NCBI GenBank assembly: GCA_019912545.1
Contig: JAIOIK010000114.1
Span: forward strand, 1-57,474
Reading direction: 5' to 3'
From: Ignavibacteria bacterium
Lineage (GTDB): Bacteria; Bacteroidota; Ignavibacteria; Tepidaquicellales; OLB5
DNA length: 57,474 nucleotides
In this document: positions 1-7,888 of the stretch, piece after piece
Numbering within the stretch: the first letter of the stretch is position 1
How the letters are laid out: every line of letters starts with the position of its first letter
Translations under genes and position numbers: made by a program
Notes under the pieces: generated by a model
Told to the model about the DNA's origin: nothing
What the model saw: only the letters and a program-made list of their open reading frames with translations
Databases searched by the model: none

Positions 1-116
1 CCGGCAATAAATCTGAATCACAGAAGTACTTTGATAAGGCAATGGATATTGATTATGAGTATGATTTCAAAGATTCCATGGAAGGCAAAATTAAAAACGA
101 GCTAACCAAAGACTAA
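1..116 (+). CDS. C-terminal end of a truncated gene, possibly a TPR-type protein
   Basis: The frame is open from base 3 to the TAA at 114-116 and encodes 37 residues; the gene begins before the window. The readable tail contains a YFDKAMDID stretch that resembles the second helix of a tetratricopeptide repeat, followed by a charged end. Only this short piece is visible, so the TPR call is tentative. It stops 6 bases before the TTG start of the ABC permease on the same strand, so the two genes are probably co-transcribed. Confidence 0.45.
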   Translation, partial: GNKSESQKYFDKAMDIDYEYDFKDSMEGKIKNELTKD

Positions 117-122
117 AATAGA

Positions 123-1349
123 TTGAACTTCCTGACTGAAATTAAAGAAGGTGTTGTAATATCTCTGAATTCGATCAGAGCAAATAAAGTACGTTCATTT
201 CTTGCAACCCTTGGAATTGTTATAGGCATTACAACAGTAACTATCCTGCAGACTGCAATAGAAGGAATTAACACAGCTTTTGAAAAGAGTATTGCAGCAG
301 TTGGCGCTGATGTACTTTATATACAGAAATTCGAATGGTTTGGCAAAGAAGATTTTGAAGTTTACCGCAACAGGCGCGATATTAACTGGCAGGAATATGA
401 GTACTTCAAAGAGAACATTGCCGGCGCAGAATCAGTCTGCCCTACTGTCGGGACATCTACACTTGTTACTTACCAGGATTTCACCAGCGAAAGCATTCCG
501 GTTTTCGGGACAACAGAAGAATATCAAAGAACTCTTGGGCTTGAAGTAGATGAAGGCAGGTTTTTTACGAAGCGTGAGTCCGATGGCGGCTGGGCTGTTT
601 GCGTAATTGGATATGATATTAAAGAAGCATTCTTCCAGAATATAGATCCAATCGGGAAAGTTATTCAGGTCAAAGGATATAATTTCAAGGTAATAGGTAC
701 TTATGCAAAAATGGGAAGTATGCTTGGGTTATTCAGTCTTGATAACAGGGTTATTATTCCAATAAACAGCTTCTTCAAACTGTTTGGAACGAAAAGGTCA
801 ATTACAATAAATGTAAAATCCCCTACTGTTGAAGCGCTTGATGATACAAAAGAAGAAGTGAGATCTGTTATGAAAAGAGCAAGGAGAATTCCGCTTGGAG
901 GAAACGATGATTTTGGGGTGAATCAGCAGGAAGCTTTTAAGCAGACATATGAATCATTGACCGGACTCATAAAAACTATCGGAACAGCTATTACCCTCTT
1001 ATCGCTTATTGTTGGCTCAATTGGCATAGCTAATATCATGTTCGTTTCTGTTAAAGAAAGGACTAAGGAGATAGGGATCAGGAAGGCAATCGGTGCAAAA
1101 CGTGTAACGATATTGCTGCAATTTTTGATAGAAGCAGTAACAATCTGTGTCGTTGGCGGATTAATCGGTCTCTCGATTGCATTTCCGTTAAGCCTGCTGA
1201 TCAATGCTTTCTTACTGCCAACTGTAATGCCGCTTTGGGTCATTGTACTCGCACTGGTTATTTCGGCAATTGCAGGAGTAGTTTCCGGATTCTTCCCGGC
1301 ATGGAGCGCTTCAAAGCTCGACCCTGTTGATGCATTAAGATATGAGTAG
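123..1349 (+). CDS. ABC transporter permease, MacB/FtsX family
   Basis: 408 aa. One N-terminal membrane segment at about residues 22-42 is followed by a large extracytoplasmic MacB-PCD-like domain (about 45-275), then three C-terminal membrane segments with the FtsX-type cytoplasmic loop carrying KERTKEIGIRKAIGAKR. The family couples to a MacB-type ATPase and works mechanically on lipoproteins, peptides or small molecules at the inner membrane. No ATPase or HlyD-like adaptor is visible in this window; they may lie upstream. The chosen start is TTG at 123; there is no ATG before the conserved N-terminal helix. It ends inside the start of the next small gene (ATGAGTAG overlap), which indicates translational coupling. 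A second permease of the same family lies at 2384. Confidence 0.88.
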   Translation: MNFLTEIKEGVVISLNSIRANKVRSFLATLGIVIGITTVTILQTAIEGINTAFEKSIAAVGADVLYIQKFEWFGKEDFEVYRNRRDINWQEYEYFKENIAGAESVCPTVGTSTLVTYQDFTSESIPVFGTTEEYQRTLGLEVDEGRFFTKRESDGGWAVCVIGYDIKEAFFQNIDPIGKVIQVKGYNFKVIGTYAKMGSMLGLFSLDNRVIIPINSFFKLFGTKRSITINVKSPTVEALDDTKEEVRSVMKRARRIPLGGNDDFGVNQQEAFKQTYESLTGLIKTIGTAITLLSLIVGSIGIANIMFVSVKERTKEIGIRKAIGAKRVTILLQFLIEAVTICVVGGLIGLSIAFPLSLLINAFLLPTVMPLWVIVLALVISAIAGVVSGFFPAWSASKLDPVDALRYE

Positions 1350-1800
1350 TTCGGTTTCAGGTTTCCGGTTACAGGCTGAAAGTTTAATAATCTTTGTAGT
1401 GATTACGTTTTGGATTTCCGGCTCATCGTTCTCTCAAATAATTGATTCAGATACAAGCAATGTTATAATCCGCAAGACAAAGAAGGAAAAGCCGCAGGAG
1501 TATAACATAAGTGATGTTATCGTTAAAAGAGATAGAAGCAAAATTGTTAGTGTTATTAGAGTAGACCTGGATATTCCTATAAAGACAACTTTTAAACTTG
1601 CGGTATCGGATACAAGCAGTAATGTATTGATATATCTTGTTAATGATCAAACACTAAACCCCGGAGTTTACAGAGTCAAATGGGAAATGCCGGTTTGTAT
1701 GCTTAGTAATTCAATCAATACTGAATGTTACTCACCCGGTAAGTATTTTGTTGAGTTCGAAACAGATCAATTTATTTTCGTAAGAGATTTTTTTATATAA
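1342..1800 (+). CDS. small secreted protein with a lone FlgD/sorting-domain-like fold
   Basis: 152 aa, not recognised as a named family. Its ATG overlaps the stop of the permease gene by 8 bases. A hydrophobic stretch at about residues 15-31 ending in SGSSFSQ looks like a signal peptide. The C-terminal half contains a TTFKLAVSDTSSN strand, then a LVNDQTLNPGVYRVKW segment and a GKYFVEFE strand, the same order of elements as the FlgD-Ig-like or T9SS C-terminal domain, but without the usual passenger domain or the YPNPFNP motif. It may be an accessory of the adjacent transporter. The protein at 3695 has a similar design after the second permease. Confidence 0.55.
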   Translation: MSSSVSGFRLQAESLIIFVVITFWISGSSFSQIIDSDTSNVIIRKTKKEKPQEYNISDVIVKRDRSKIVSVIRVDLDIPIKTTFKLAVSDTSSNVLIYLVNDQTLNPGVYRVKWEMPVCMLSNSINTECYSPGKYFVEFETDQFIFVRDFFI

Positions 1801-1872
1801 TGATTTATATTTTTAGGTTTGGAATTGCGGCTAAAGCCGATTCACATTGTAATTATTGGTCCACGAGCTAAA

Positions 1873-1991
1873 GAGGCTGTCTCAAAACCAGTGGGACAGA
1901 CATTCCTGTCTGTCGAAAACAACATTTATGATTAATAATCACAGACAAGAATGTCTGTGCCACTGAAAAATGGAACTTTTGAGACAGCCTC
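1873..1991. repeat. MITE-like palindromic repeat, copy 1
   Basis: Outer arms GAGGCTGTCTC (1873-1883) and GAGACAGCCTC (1981-1991) are exact inverted repeats. Inside, 1889-1913 and 1941-1965 form a second inverted pair with about 23 of 25 bases matching. Each inner arm is itself a small hairpin (ACAGACA/TGTCTGT). There is no ORF inside. The element recurs almost unchanged at 2037-2177. Confidence 0.85.
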
Positions 1992-2036
1992 TAAAGCTCG
2001 CGGCTACTCAAGAAACAACATATTATAATGATTAGC

Positions 2037-2177
2037 CCCGACCTAAAGAGGCTGTCTCAAAACCAGTGGGACAGACATTCCTGTCTGTCGAAAACTACAT
2101 TTATGTTTAACAATCACAGACAAGAATGTCTGTGCCACTGAAAAATAGAACTTTTGAGACAGCCTCTTTAGGTCGGG
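2037..2177. repeat. MITE-like palindromic repeat, copy 2
   Basis: Perfect 26-bp outer inverted repeat: 2037-2062 pairs with 2152-2177. The interior is nearly identical to copy 1 at 1873-1991, including the two nested hairpins. The outermost bases differ between the copies but stay complementary within this copy, so the palindrome extends beyond the common core. It lies in the same intergenic gap between two permease genes. Confidence 0.88.
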
Positions 2178-2230
2178 GATTAAAGATTCCCACAAGAACG
2201 GGACTTTAGTCCCAATTAGAACAAATTAAG

Positions 2231-2380
2231 ATGCCGGTATTCAAATCAACAGCCACAACACAGCTACTTGTAAGAAAGAAAAAGAAGATTAAAGACAAAA
2301 AGGATAAGAATGAATCCGAAAGCAGCAGGCTTCGGAAAAAGAGCATCAAAAAATTGTTAAGCAATAAAACACATAAGTAA
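2231..2380 (+). CDS. possible very basic 49-residue peptide
   Basis: ATG at 2231 opens a 49-codon frame ending 3 bases before the GTG of the second permease. The product is extremely lysine-rich, with a KKKKIKDKKDKNE core, no signal peptide and no recognisable domain. An in-frame TAG lies shortly upstream at 2207-2209. It could be a small leader gene, the remnant tail of a gene broken by the repeat insertions, or chance coding in A-rich DNA. The spacing to the next gene is the only contextual support. Confidence 0.3.
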   Translation: MPVFKSTATTQLLVRKKKKIKDKKDKNESESSRLRKKSIKKLLSNKTHK

Positions 2381-2383
2381 ACA

Positions 2384-3619
2384 GTGAATATAAAAGAAGC
2401 ATTCATATCAGCCCTCAATTCCATCCGCGCAAATAAGCTCAGGGCATCGCTTACCCTGCTTGGAATTGTTATCGGAGTATTTTCGATAATCGGCGTTATG
2501 ACTCTTTTAGATGCATTGCAAAAAGGTATTGATAGCGGCTTGAGTCAATTGGGTACAAACACTTTCCAGGTGCAGAAGTGGCCGGTTACATTTGTATCGG
2601 GACCAGGCAAATGGAGAAAGTACGAAAAGCGTAAGCCTATAACAATTGATGAAGGTAACAGGCTCAGGGAGCTTGCAGTACTTCCAAAACTGGTCGGACT
2701 TGAAGACTGGTCAGGCGGCAAAACCGTGAAGTACGGTCCAACGCAGACCAATCCCAATTTCCAGCTTGCTGGCATTACTTCTGAATTCCTTGAAGCAAAT
2801 AATCACACTGTTTCTGATGGCAGGTTCTTTACTGAGGAAGATATTAAAACAACCAGGAATATTGCAGTGGTTGGAATGGAAGTTGTTGATAAGCTTTTCC
2901 CCTTTTCTTCACCCCTGGATAAAGAGATAGAAATAGACGGAAGCCGCTTTACAATAATTGGAGTTTTAAAAGCAAAGGGCGAGAATCTTGGTCAAAGCCA
3001 GGATAATATTGTACTCATTCCTTTGCTTACAATGGATAAGATTTACGGTGCACGCAAGAACAGGTCTATAAACATTACTGTGAGTGCAAGAAGCAAAGCA
3101 CAGCTTGATGAAACTATGGAAGAAGTAATAGGATTAATGCGCCAGATAAGGAAAGTCCCGCCCGGCGAAGATAATGACTTCGACATTTTTTCGAATGAAT
3201 CATTGATCAGAGAAGCCAATAATTTTACAGTATATTTTAAGTATGGCGCAGGAGTTATTTCATTTATCAGTCTGATAGCTGCCGGTATAGGAATTATGAA
3301 TATCATGCTCGTAACTGTAACCGAACGTACTAAAGAGATCGGCATAAGGATGGCTATTGGAGCAAAACGCGGAAATATTCTTACTCAGTTCTTATTCGAA
3401 GCAATACTTTTGTGTGAGATCGGAGGAATTATTGGTATAGCCGTAGGTATTGGGGCCGGCAATTTGCTCGGAACAATGCTAAACACTCCTGTAAGCATAC
3501 CTTATGACTGGGTTGTGATCGGATTAATTGTTTGCTCACTTATCGGAATACTATTTGGAACTTACCCTGCTTTCAAAGCAGCTAAACTGAATCCGATTGA
3601 TGCTTTGAGGTATGAGTAA
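2384..3619 (+). CDS. ABC transporter permease, MacB/FtsX family (second copy)
   Basis: 411 aa, same architecture as the gene at 123: N-terminal helix at about residues 22-45, a MacB-PCD-like extracytoplasmic domain to about 280, and three C-terminal helices with the loop VTERTKEIGIRMAIGAKRG. The C-termini of the two paralogues both end DALRYE. The start is GTG at 2384, giving MNIKEAFISALNSIRANKLRASL, which aligns with the start of the first copy. Two paralogous permeases in a row suggest a heteromeric FtsX-domain transporter or a duplicated cassette. The MITE-like repeats lie between the two copies. Confidence 0.88.
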   Translation: MNIKEAFISALNSIRANKLRASLTLLGIVIGVFSIIGVMTLLDALQKGIDSGLSQLGTNTFQVQKWPVTFVSGPGKWRKYEKRKPITIDEGNRLRELAVLPKLVGLEDWSGGKTVKYGPTQTNPNFQLAGITSEFLEANNHTVSDGRFFTEEDIKTTRNIAVVGMEVVDKLFPFSSPLDKEIEIDGSRFTIIGVLKAKGENLGQSQDNIVLIPLLTMDKIYGARKNRSINITVSARSKAQLDETMEEVIGLMRQIRKVPPGEDNDFDIFSNESLIREANNFTVYFKYGAGVISFISLIAAGIGIMNIMLVTVTERTKEIGIRMAIGAKRGNILTQFLFEAILLCEIGGIIGIAVGIGAGNLLGTMLNTPVSIPYDWVVIGLIVCSLIGILFGTYPAFKAAKLNPIDALRYE

Positions 3620-3645
3620 AAGGTCAAAAGCTTTAGCCACTAATT

Positions 3646-3662
3646 TCACGAATTACGCGAAT
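3646..3662. repeat. short dispersed repeat fragment
   Basis: The bases around TTTCACGAATTACGCGAAT after the permease stop resemble an inverted, diverged form of the TTCGTGATAATTCGTG stretch at about 4104-4119. The two flank the small gene at 3695-4090. This is weak evidence for a small repeat pair around that gene. Confidence 0.3.
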
Positions 3663-3694
3663 GGAACCAAACAGGTATCTCATCTAAAACTAAA

Positions 3695-4090
3695 TTGAAA
3701 TATTTAATCATATTTTTTCTTTCATCTATTCCCTGCACAATTTTCTCTCAAACTGAATCTGACTCAGTTGAGTATACACATATTTATTTAACAGATTCAA
3801 CAAAAATTGAGAAGAAATATAAAGAACCCAAATATTATTCTATACCCTTTGCTCCAGTTACTTATTTTTCAATTAAAATTCCTCAAACAACATATTTTAG
3901 CCTTACTTTATGCAGTATGGAAGATTCCAAAAAGATTAAAATTGAAAAGGTAATATTCGTAGGTTACTTAGCTGAGGGAAATTTTAGAATTGAAGACATG
4001 AATTTACATAAGGAATTTCAAGGTCTTTATTACTATCAAGTTGATGTTTTAGATTCAGTTCATTATGAAAGAGTCTTCCTGATGAAATAG
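3695..4090 (+). CDS. small secreted protein after the second permease
   Basis: 131 aa, starting at TTG 3695. A clear signal peptide (MKYLIIFFLSSIPCTIFSQ) precedes a short mature domain rich in beta-strand-like segments. The C-terminal part, with TYFSLTLCSMEDS, then FQGLYYYQVDVLDS and a final RVFLMK, follows the strand order of FlgD/T9SS-type C-terminal domains, although no sorting motif is present. No named family is recognised. It parallels the protein at 1342 in position and layout, each lying directly after a MacB-type permease. Confidence 0.55.
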   Translation: MKYLIIFFLSSIPCTIFSQTESDSVEYTHIYLTDSTKIEKKYKEPKYYSIPFAPVTYFSIKIPQTTYFSLTLCSMEDSKKIKIEKVIFVGYLAEGNFRIEDMNLHKEFQGLYYYQVDVLDSVHYERVFLMK

Positions 4091-4764
4091 AACGTTTTTT
4101 TTTCGTGATAATTCGTGTCCCGCTTTTCCCTCATCTATACACAAAAGTATAGATTAAATTTTTGATTTAATTGACATTTCAAACATATATCCTTAACTTT
4201 ACGTATAAAATCAATTAATAATTGAATATATATATTCAAATAAAGCTGTTGCTTAAGAGCGAATTTTTAGCCAAAATTATTTGGGTTTTGAGTAATTTCT
4301 TGACTATGGAATTCTACAGAAAGCTTTGCAACAATCTTTATTGGAAGAAACTCACTCCCCATACAGCATCATACAATACCCGTTTCTGGATGATAATTTT
4401 CACTGCTTTATCGGCTATCTGGCTGGCGTTCTTCTACAACCCAAACGACCCGTCAAATTCCAATTCATCCGGTTTCATTATCCTTCTTTTTGCCCTGATC
4501 TTCAAAAGGTCAAGGGTTTCATTCCACAATTTTTTCAAAAATCTATCGCGGTCTGTTAACCATAAATTAGACCTGCTGACAAGTCATATTCTGGATTCTG
4601 ACAATATATCTCTCTGGCGAAGCCGGGAAACCTATTTAAGAACGTCCGCACTCCTCGTTTAATTAATTCAAAATTCCGTTTTTTGCTTTGCACGCTGATA
4701 CTATATCCATTAAGGGTAACTTTGTGCTTAGTCATAAGCTAATAAAAAAAGAGATTAATTATTA
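4091..4764. other. long gap before hpnC with one doubtful ORF
   Basis: 674 bases without a gene that can be firmly supported. A frame from TTG 4222 to 4662 would encode 146 residues with two hydrophobic stretches (around FWMIIFTALSAIWLAFF and GFIILLFALIF) but has no clear ribosome binding site and resembles no known family. The region probably contains the promoter of the hpnCDE operon; no sigma-factor motif can be assigned with confidence. Confidence 0.4.
4222..4662 (+). CDS. doubtful small membrane protein
   Basis: 146 residues from TTG 4222, or about 118 residues from the internal ATG at 4306. Two hydrophobic segments could span the membrane, with a basic stretch (KRSRVSFHNFFKNLSRS) after the second. 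No family is recognised. A shorter overlapping frame (4326-4559) is also open, as expected for non-coding AT-rich DNA. Listed for completeness only. Confidence 0.18.
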   Translation: MNIYIQIKLLLKSEFLAKIIWVLSNFLTMEFYRKLCNNLYWKKLTPHTASYNTRFWMIIFTALSAIWLAFFYNPNDPSNSNSSGFIILLFALIFKRSRVSFHNFFKNLSRSVNHKLDLLTSHILDSDNISLWRSRETYLRTSALLV

Positions 4765-5634
4765 ATGCATAAAAGCTTAGTTGAAAGTTCTTTTAAATAC
4801 TGCGAGGAGATTGCTAAAGGTCATTACGAGAATTTTCCGGTCGCTTCGCTTCTGCTCCCAAAGGAAAAACGGAAGTATGTCTATGCAGTATATGCATATG
4901 CAAGGGCTGCAGATGATTTTGCAGATGAGCCCGGAATCGAAGGAGGAAATGAAAAAAGACTGGCATTACTTGATGAATGGCATGGTAAATTGAAAGATTG
5001 TTACAATGGCAAGACATATGACCCGATATTCATAGCTTTAAGGCAGACTGTTGATGATAATAAGATTCCCATTGAACCACTTGAAAACCTTTTAAAGGCT
5101 TTCAGGCAGGATGTAGTGAGGTGCAGGTATGATGATTTTAATGAAATTTTGGATTACTGTGTAAACTCAGCAAACCCGGTTGGAAGGCTTGTTTTAATGA
5201 TTTTCGGCTGCCATGATGAAGAGTTCTTTAAGTATTCCGATAAAATTTGCACAGCGCTTCAGCTTACGAATTTCTGGCAGGATGTACAGATCGACCTGCA
5301 AAAAAACAGGGTGTATTTACCTGAGGAGGATCTGCTGAAATTTGGATATAGTTATGAAGAGTTGTTTGATAAGAAATACAATGATAGTTTTAAGAGCCTG
5401 ATGGGATTTGAAGTAGAAAGGACTCAGAAGCTCTTTGATGAAGGTAAAAAGCTTATTGAACTAACTGCTCAAACTAGCGGACTCAAGAAGCTTTCAAAAG
5501 AACTGAAACTGACATGGCTTGGCGGCTCAAAGATACTGGAAAAGATAAGAGAAATTGAATATGATGTATTTACTAAAAGACCGAAAATAGGATTCACAGA
5601 TAAATTAACTATTTTTCTAAGTTCAAGATTCTGA
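4765..5634 (+). CDS. hpnC: hydroxysqualene synthase HpnC
   Basis: 289 aa, member of the squalene/phytoene synthase family. In the HpnCDE route HpnC converts presqualene diphosphate, made by HpnD, into hydroxysqualene. The N-terminus SLVESSFKYCEEIAKGHYENFP is typical of HpnC. The first aspartate-rich motif is at D50-D54 (ADDFADE) and the second at about D173-D177 (NFWQDVQIDLQKNR), the two Mg-diphosphate binding sites; both are intact and the length is normal. First gene of an hpnC-hpnD-hpnE operon; its TGA stop overlaps the presumed CTG start of hpnD. The HpnC/HpnD split rests on gene order and on this N-terminal signature. Confidence 0.9.
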   Translation: MHKSLVESSFKYCEEIAKGHYENFPVASLLLPKEKRKYVYAVYAYARAADDFADEPGIEGGNEKRLALLDEWHGKLKDCYNGKTYDPIFIALRQTVDDNKIPIEPLENLLKAFRQDVVRCRYDDFNEILDYCVNSANPVGRLVLMIFGCHDEEFFKYSDKICTALQLTNFWQDVQIDLQKNRVYLPEEDLLKFGYSYEELFDKKYNDSFKSLMGFEVERTQKLFDEGKKLIELTAQTSGLKKLSKELKLTWLGGSKILEKIREIEYDVFTKRPKIGFTDKLTIFLSSRF

Positions 5635-6482
5635 AAAAAAACACACTGAACGATCACATTGAAATAACGCAAAACAGCAAAACGAATTTTCTGTATTCGT
5701 TCTCACTGCTGCCCAAAGATAAGTATGAGGCCATAAATACGGTTTACGCCTTTTGCAGGCAGACCGATGACATTGTTGATAATGAGCTTGAAACAACTGA
5801 GGTGAAGTTCAAAAAAATTCGCCAGTGGCGTGAAGAGTTTGAAAAAGGGCTTCTTGGTGAATCAAGTTATGCGCTTTTAAACCAGGTTAATAAGATAATC
5901 AAGAAGTTCAGCATACCGCTTGAGCCTTTTTTTGAGCTTATCAAAGGTATGGAAGCCGATCTGCAGGTCTCGCGCTATAAAGATTTTGCGACACTGTACC
6001 AATATTGCTTCCGCGCGGCGGCTACTGTTGGGCTCATGTGCATTGAGATATTCGGTTACAAAAATGATACTGCTAAAGATTATGCGGTGAATCTTGGCAT
6101 AGCACTGCAGTTAACCAACATTTTGCGTGATATCAAGTTTGATGCTTTGAACGGCAGAATATATCTTCCGGAAGAGGACATGAAAAGATTCGGATATACA
6201 GAAGATGACCTTTTGAATTTCAGGTATAATGAATCCTTTGTTAAGCTTATGGAGTTTGAGTGTAAACGGGCAAGAGAGTACTTTGAAAAAGCAAACAACT
6301 GCTTTGTCAAAGAAAACCGTAAACTGCTCTTCCCTGCCCGAATAATGGAGAAGATATATTTTAATATACTGGTTAAGATCGAAAAGATGAATTATAATGT
6401 TTTCGGCAAGAAGGCAAAAGTATCGAAATTAAGGAAGCTGTATTATACATTTGGTGTTTTTGTGAAGTATAAACTGGCTTGA
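5631..6482 (+). CDS. hpnD: presqualene diphosphate synthase HpnD, probable CTG start
   Basis: About 283 aa. It condenses two farnesyl diphosphates to presqualene diphosphate. The first ATG/GTG/TTG in frame is GTG 5802, but conserved sequence continues upstream of it: FLYSFSLLPKDKYEAINTVY, then FCRQTDDIVD with the first Asp motif at D46-D50. The frame is open back to a TAA at 5601-5603 and has no ATG, GTG or TTG between, so translation must begin at a rare codon. CTG 5631 is preferred because it overlaps the hpnC TGA stop; ATT 5628 and ATT 5604 are alternatives. The second motif NILRDIKFDALNGR is intact. Starting at 5802 would remove the first catalytic motif. Confidence 0.85.
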   Translation: MKKNTLNDHIEITQNSKTNFLYSFSLLPKDKYEAINTVYAFCRQTDDIVDNELETTEVKFKKIRQWREEFEKGLLGESSYALLNQVNKIIKKFSIPLEPFFELIKGMEADLQVSRYKDFATLYQYCFRAAATVGLMCIEIFGYKNDTAKDYAVNLGIALQLTNILRDIKFDALNGRIYLPEEDMKRFGYTEDDLLNFRYNESFVKLMEFECKRAREYFEKANNCFVKENRKLLFPARIMEKIYFNILVKIEKMNYNVFGKKAKVSKLRKLYYTFGVFVKYKLA

Positions 6483-6515
6483 TAAATTAAGTATTCAATT
6501 CAATGATAGGTTTAT

Positions 6516-7835
6516 ATGATGGATACTGATGAAGGTTTTAAAAATACAGTAACAGTCATAGGCGGAGGAATCGCAGGGCTTTCTTCTGCGGTCTTCCTGG
6601 CGGAAAGAGGTTTTAAAGTTACTTTGTATGAAGCGTCTCCAAAACTTGGAGGCAGAGCTTATTCGTTCGTTGATAATACTATTGGTGCAGTTTTGGATAA
6701 CGGCCAGCACATTCTGGCAAGCTGGTACGAAAATACATTTGATTATCTGAAGATAATCGGCTCATTTGATAAGTTATCATTCCAGAATCAGCTTGAAGTT
6801 AATTTTGCAGATCAAAATGGCATGATTTACCGCTTCAAATGCCCGAAGCTTCCTCCCCCATTACATTTACTGGCGGGAATAATGAAGTTTAAGGCGCTTG
6901 GCTCAAAGGATAAACTTGCATTAATAAGGCTGGTGAGATTCATAAAGAATAAGAAGCTTACAAGGGACAAATTATCTGAGTTGAACACCGATAAACTGTT
7001 CAGTATGACGGGACAAACTGAGAGGCTGATTGAAAACTTCTGGAAACCGTTCATCGTAGCAGTTTTCAATGCGTCACCGGATAATACCAGCGCTCTTTTA
7101 TTTGCAGATATGATTAGGAAGGGTTTCCTCGAAAAAGGCGGCTCAAATCTGGTTTTACCAAACGATAATTTAACTGATATATTCGTAAAACCTGCAGAAG
7201 AGTTTCTTAAGAGCAAGAATTGTGAAGTTATTTTTAAGAAGCGAATTGCAAAAATTATCATTGAGGGTAATATCATAACTTCATTATTAGATGAAGATAA
7301 CAGAGAAATCAAAAGTAGTTTTTATATTAGCGCAGTTCCGTTCTTTGAATTTGAAAAGTTGTTTGTAAATGAGCTTTATCATGGCGGCCTGGAAACTTCA
7401 CCAATTGTTAATATCCATTTAAAGTTTGATAAGGATATTGATGAAATCTTCAGCGAGCGATTCGTTGGGCTGCTTGGAAGCGAAGTTCAGTGGGCCTTTA
7501 AAGTGAAAAGTGACCAGTTATGTCTTGTTATTAGCGCGGCACGCAAAATAGCCGAAATGAGCAAAGAACAGATCATAGATCTGGCAGTAAATGAGCTTCA
7601 TTATGCATTTCCGAGGCTGAAAAGTGCGAAAATAACAGGAAGCAGAGTGATTAAAGAAATGAAAGCTACATTTATTCCAAATAGTCATTCAATTTCAGCC
7701 AGGCCGATCAGCAAGACGGTTATCAAAAACCTGTTTATTGCAGGTGACTGGGCAGATACAGGGCTCCCTGCTACTATTGAAGGAGCAATTAAGAGCAGTA
7801 AGACATGTGTAAATGAGTTATTGAAAAGTATATAG
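6516..7835 (+). CDS. hpnE: squalene-associated FAD-dependent desaturase HpnE
   Basis: 439 aa, flavin amine oxidase/phytoene desaturase family. HpnE reduces hydroxysqualene to squalene, completing the three-step route from farnesyl diphosphate. The dinucleotide-binding motif VIGGGIAGLSSAVFLAERG is at about residues 14-32, followed by the acidic ribose-binding end LYEAS and the GGRAYS motif. The C-terminal FAD motif FIAGDWADTGLPATIEGAIKS is complete. It follows hpnD by 33 bases. Squalene probably feeds hopanoids or other polycyclic lipids; no squalene-hopene cyclase is in this window. ATG 6516 is used; ATG 6519 is an equivalent alternative. Confidence 0.93.
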   Translation: MMDTDEGFKNTVTVIGGGIAGLSSAVFLAERGFKVTLYEASPKLGGRAYSFVDNTIGAVLDNGQHILASWYENTFDYLKIIGSFDKLSFQNQLEVNFADQNGMIYRFKCPKLPPPLHLLAGIMKFKALGSKDKLALIRLVRFIKNKKLTRDKLSELNTDKLFSMTGQTERLIENFWKPFIVAVFNASPDNTSALLFADMIRKGFLEKGGSNLVLPNDNLTDIFVKPAEEFLKSKNCEVIFKKRIAKIIIEGNIITSLLDEDNREIKSSFYISAVPFFEFEKLFVNELYHGGLETSPIVNIHLKFDKDIDEIFSERFVGLLGSEVQWAFKVKSDQLCLVISAARKIAEMSKEQIIDLAVNELHYAFPRLKSAKITGSRVIKEMKATFIPNSHSISARPISKTVIKNLFIAGDWADTGLPATIEGAIKSSKTCVNELLKSI

Positions 7836-7888
7836 AAACAAAATTAAAATAATCAAACCAGAAAATACCTAAAGGAAGGGTAACAATC

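Noticed and set aside
2206-2424. 72-codon minus-strand frame of leucine/phenylalanine-rich sequence
   Set aside because: It is the reverse of lysine-rich A-rich DNA; it has no family resemblance and overlaps the start of the second permease.
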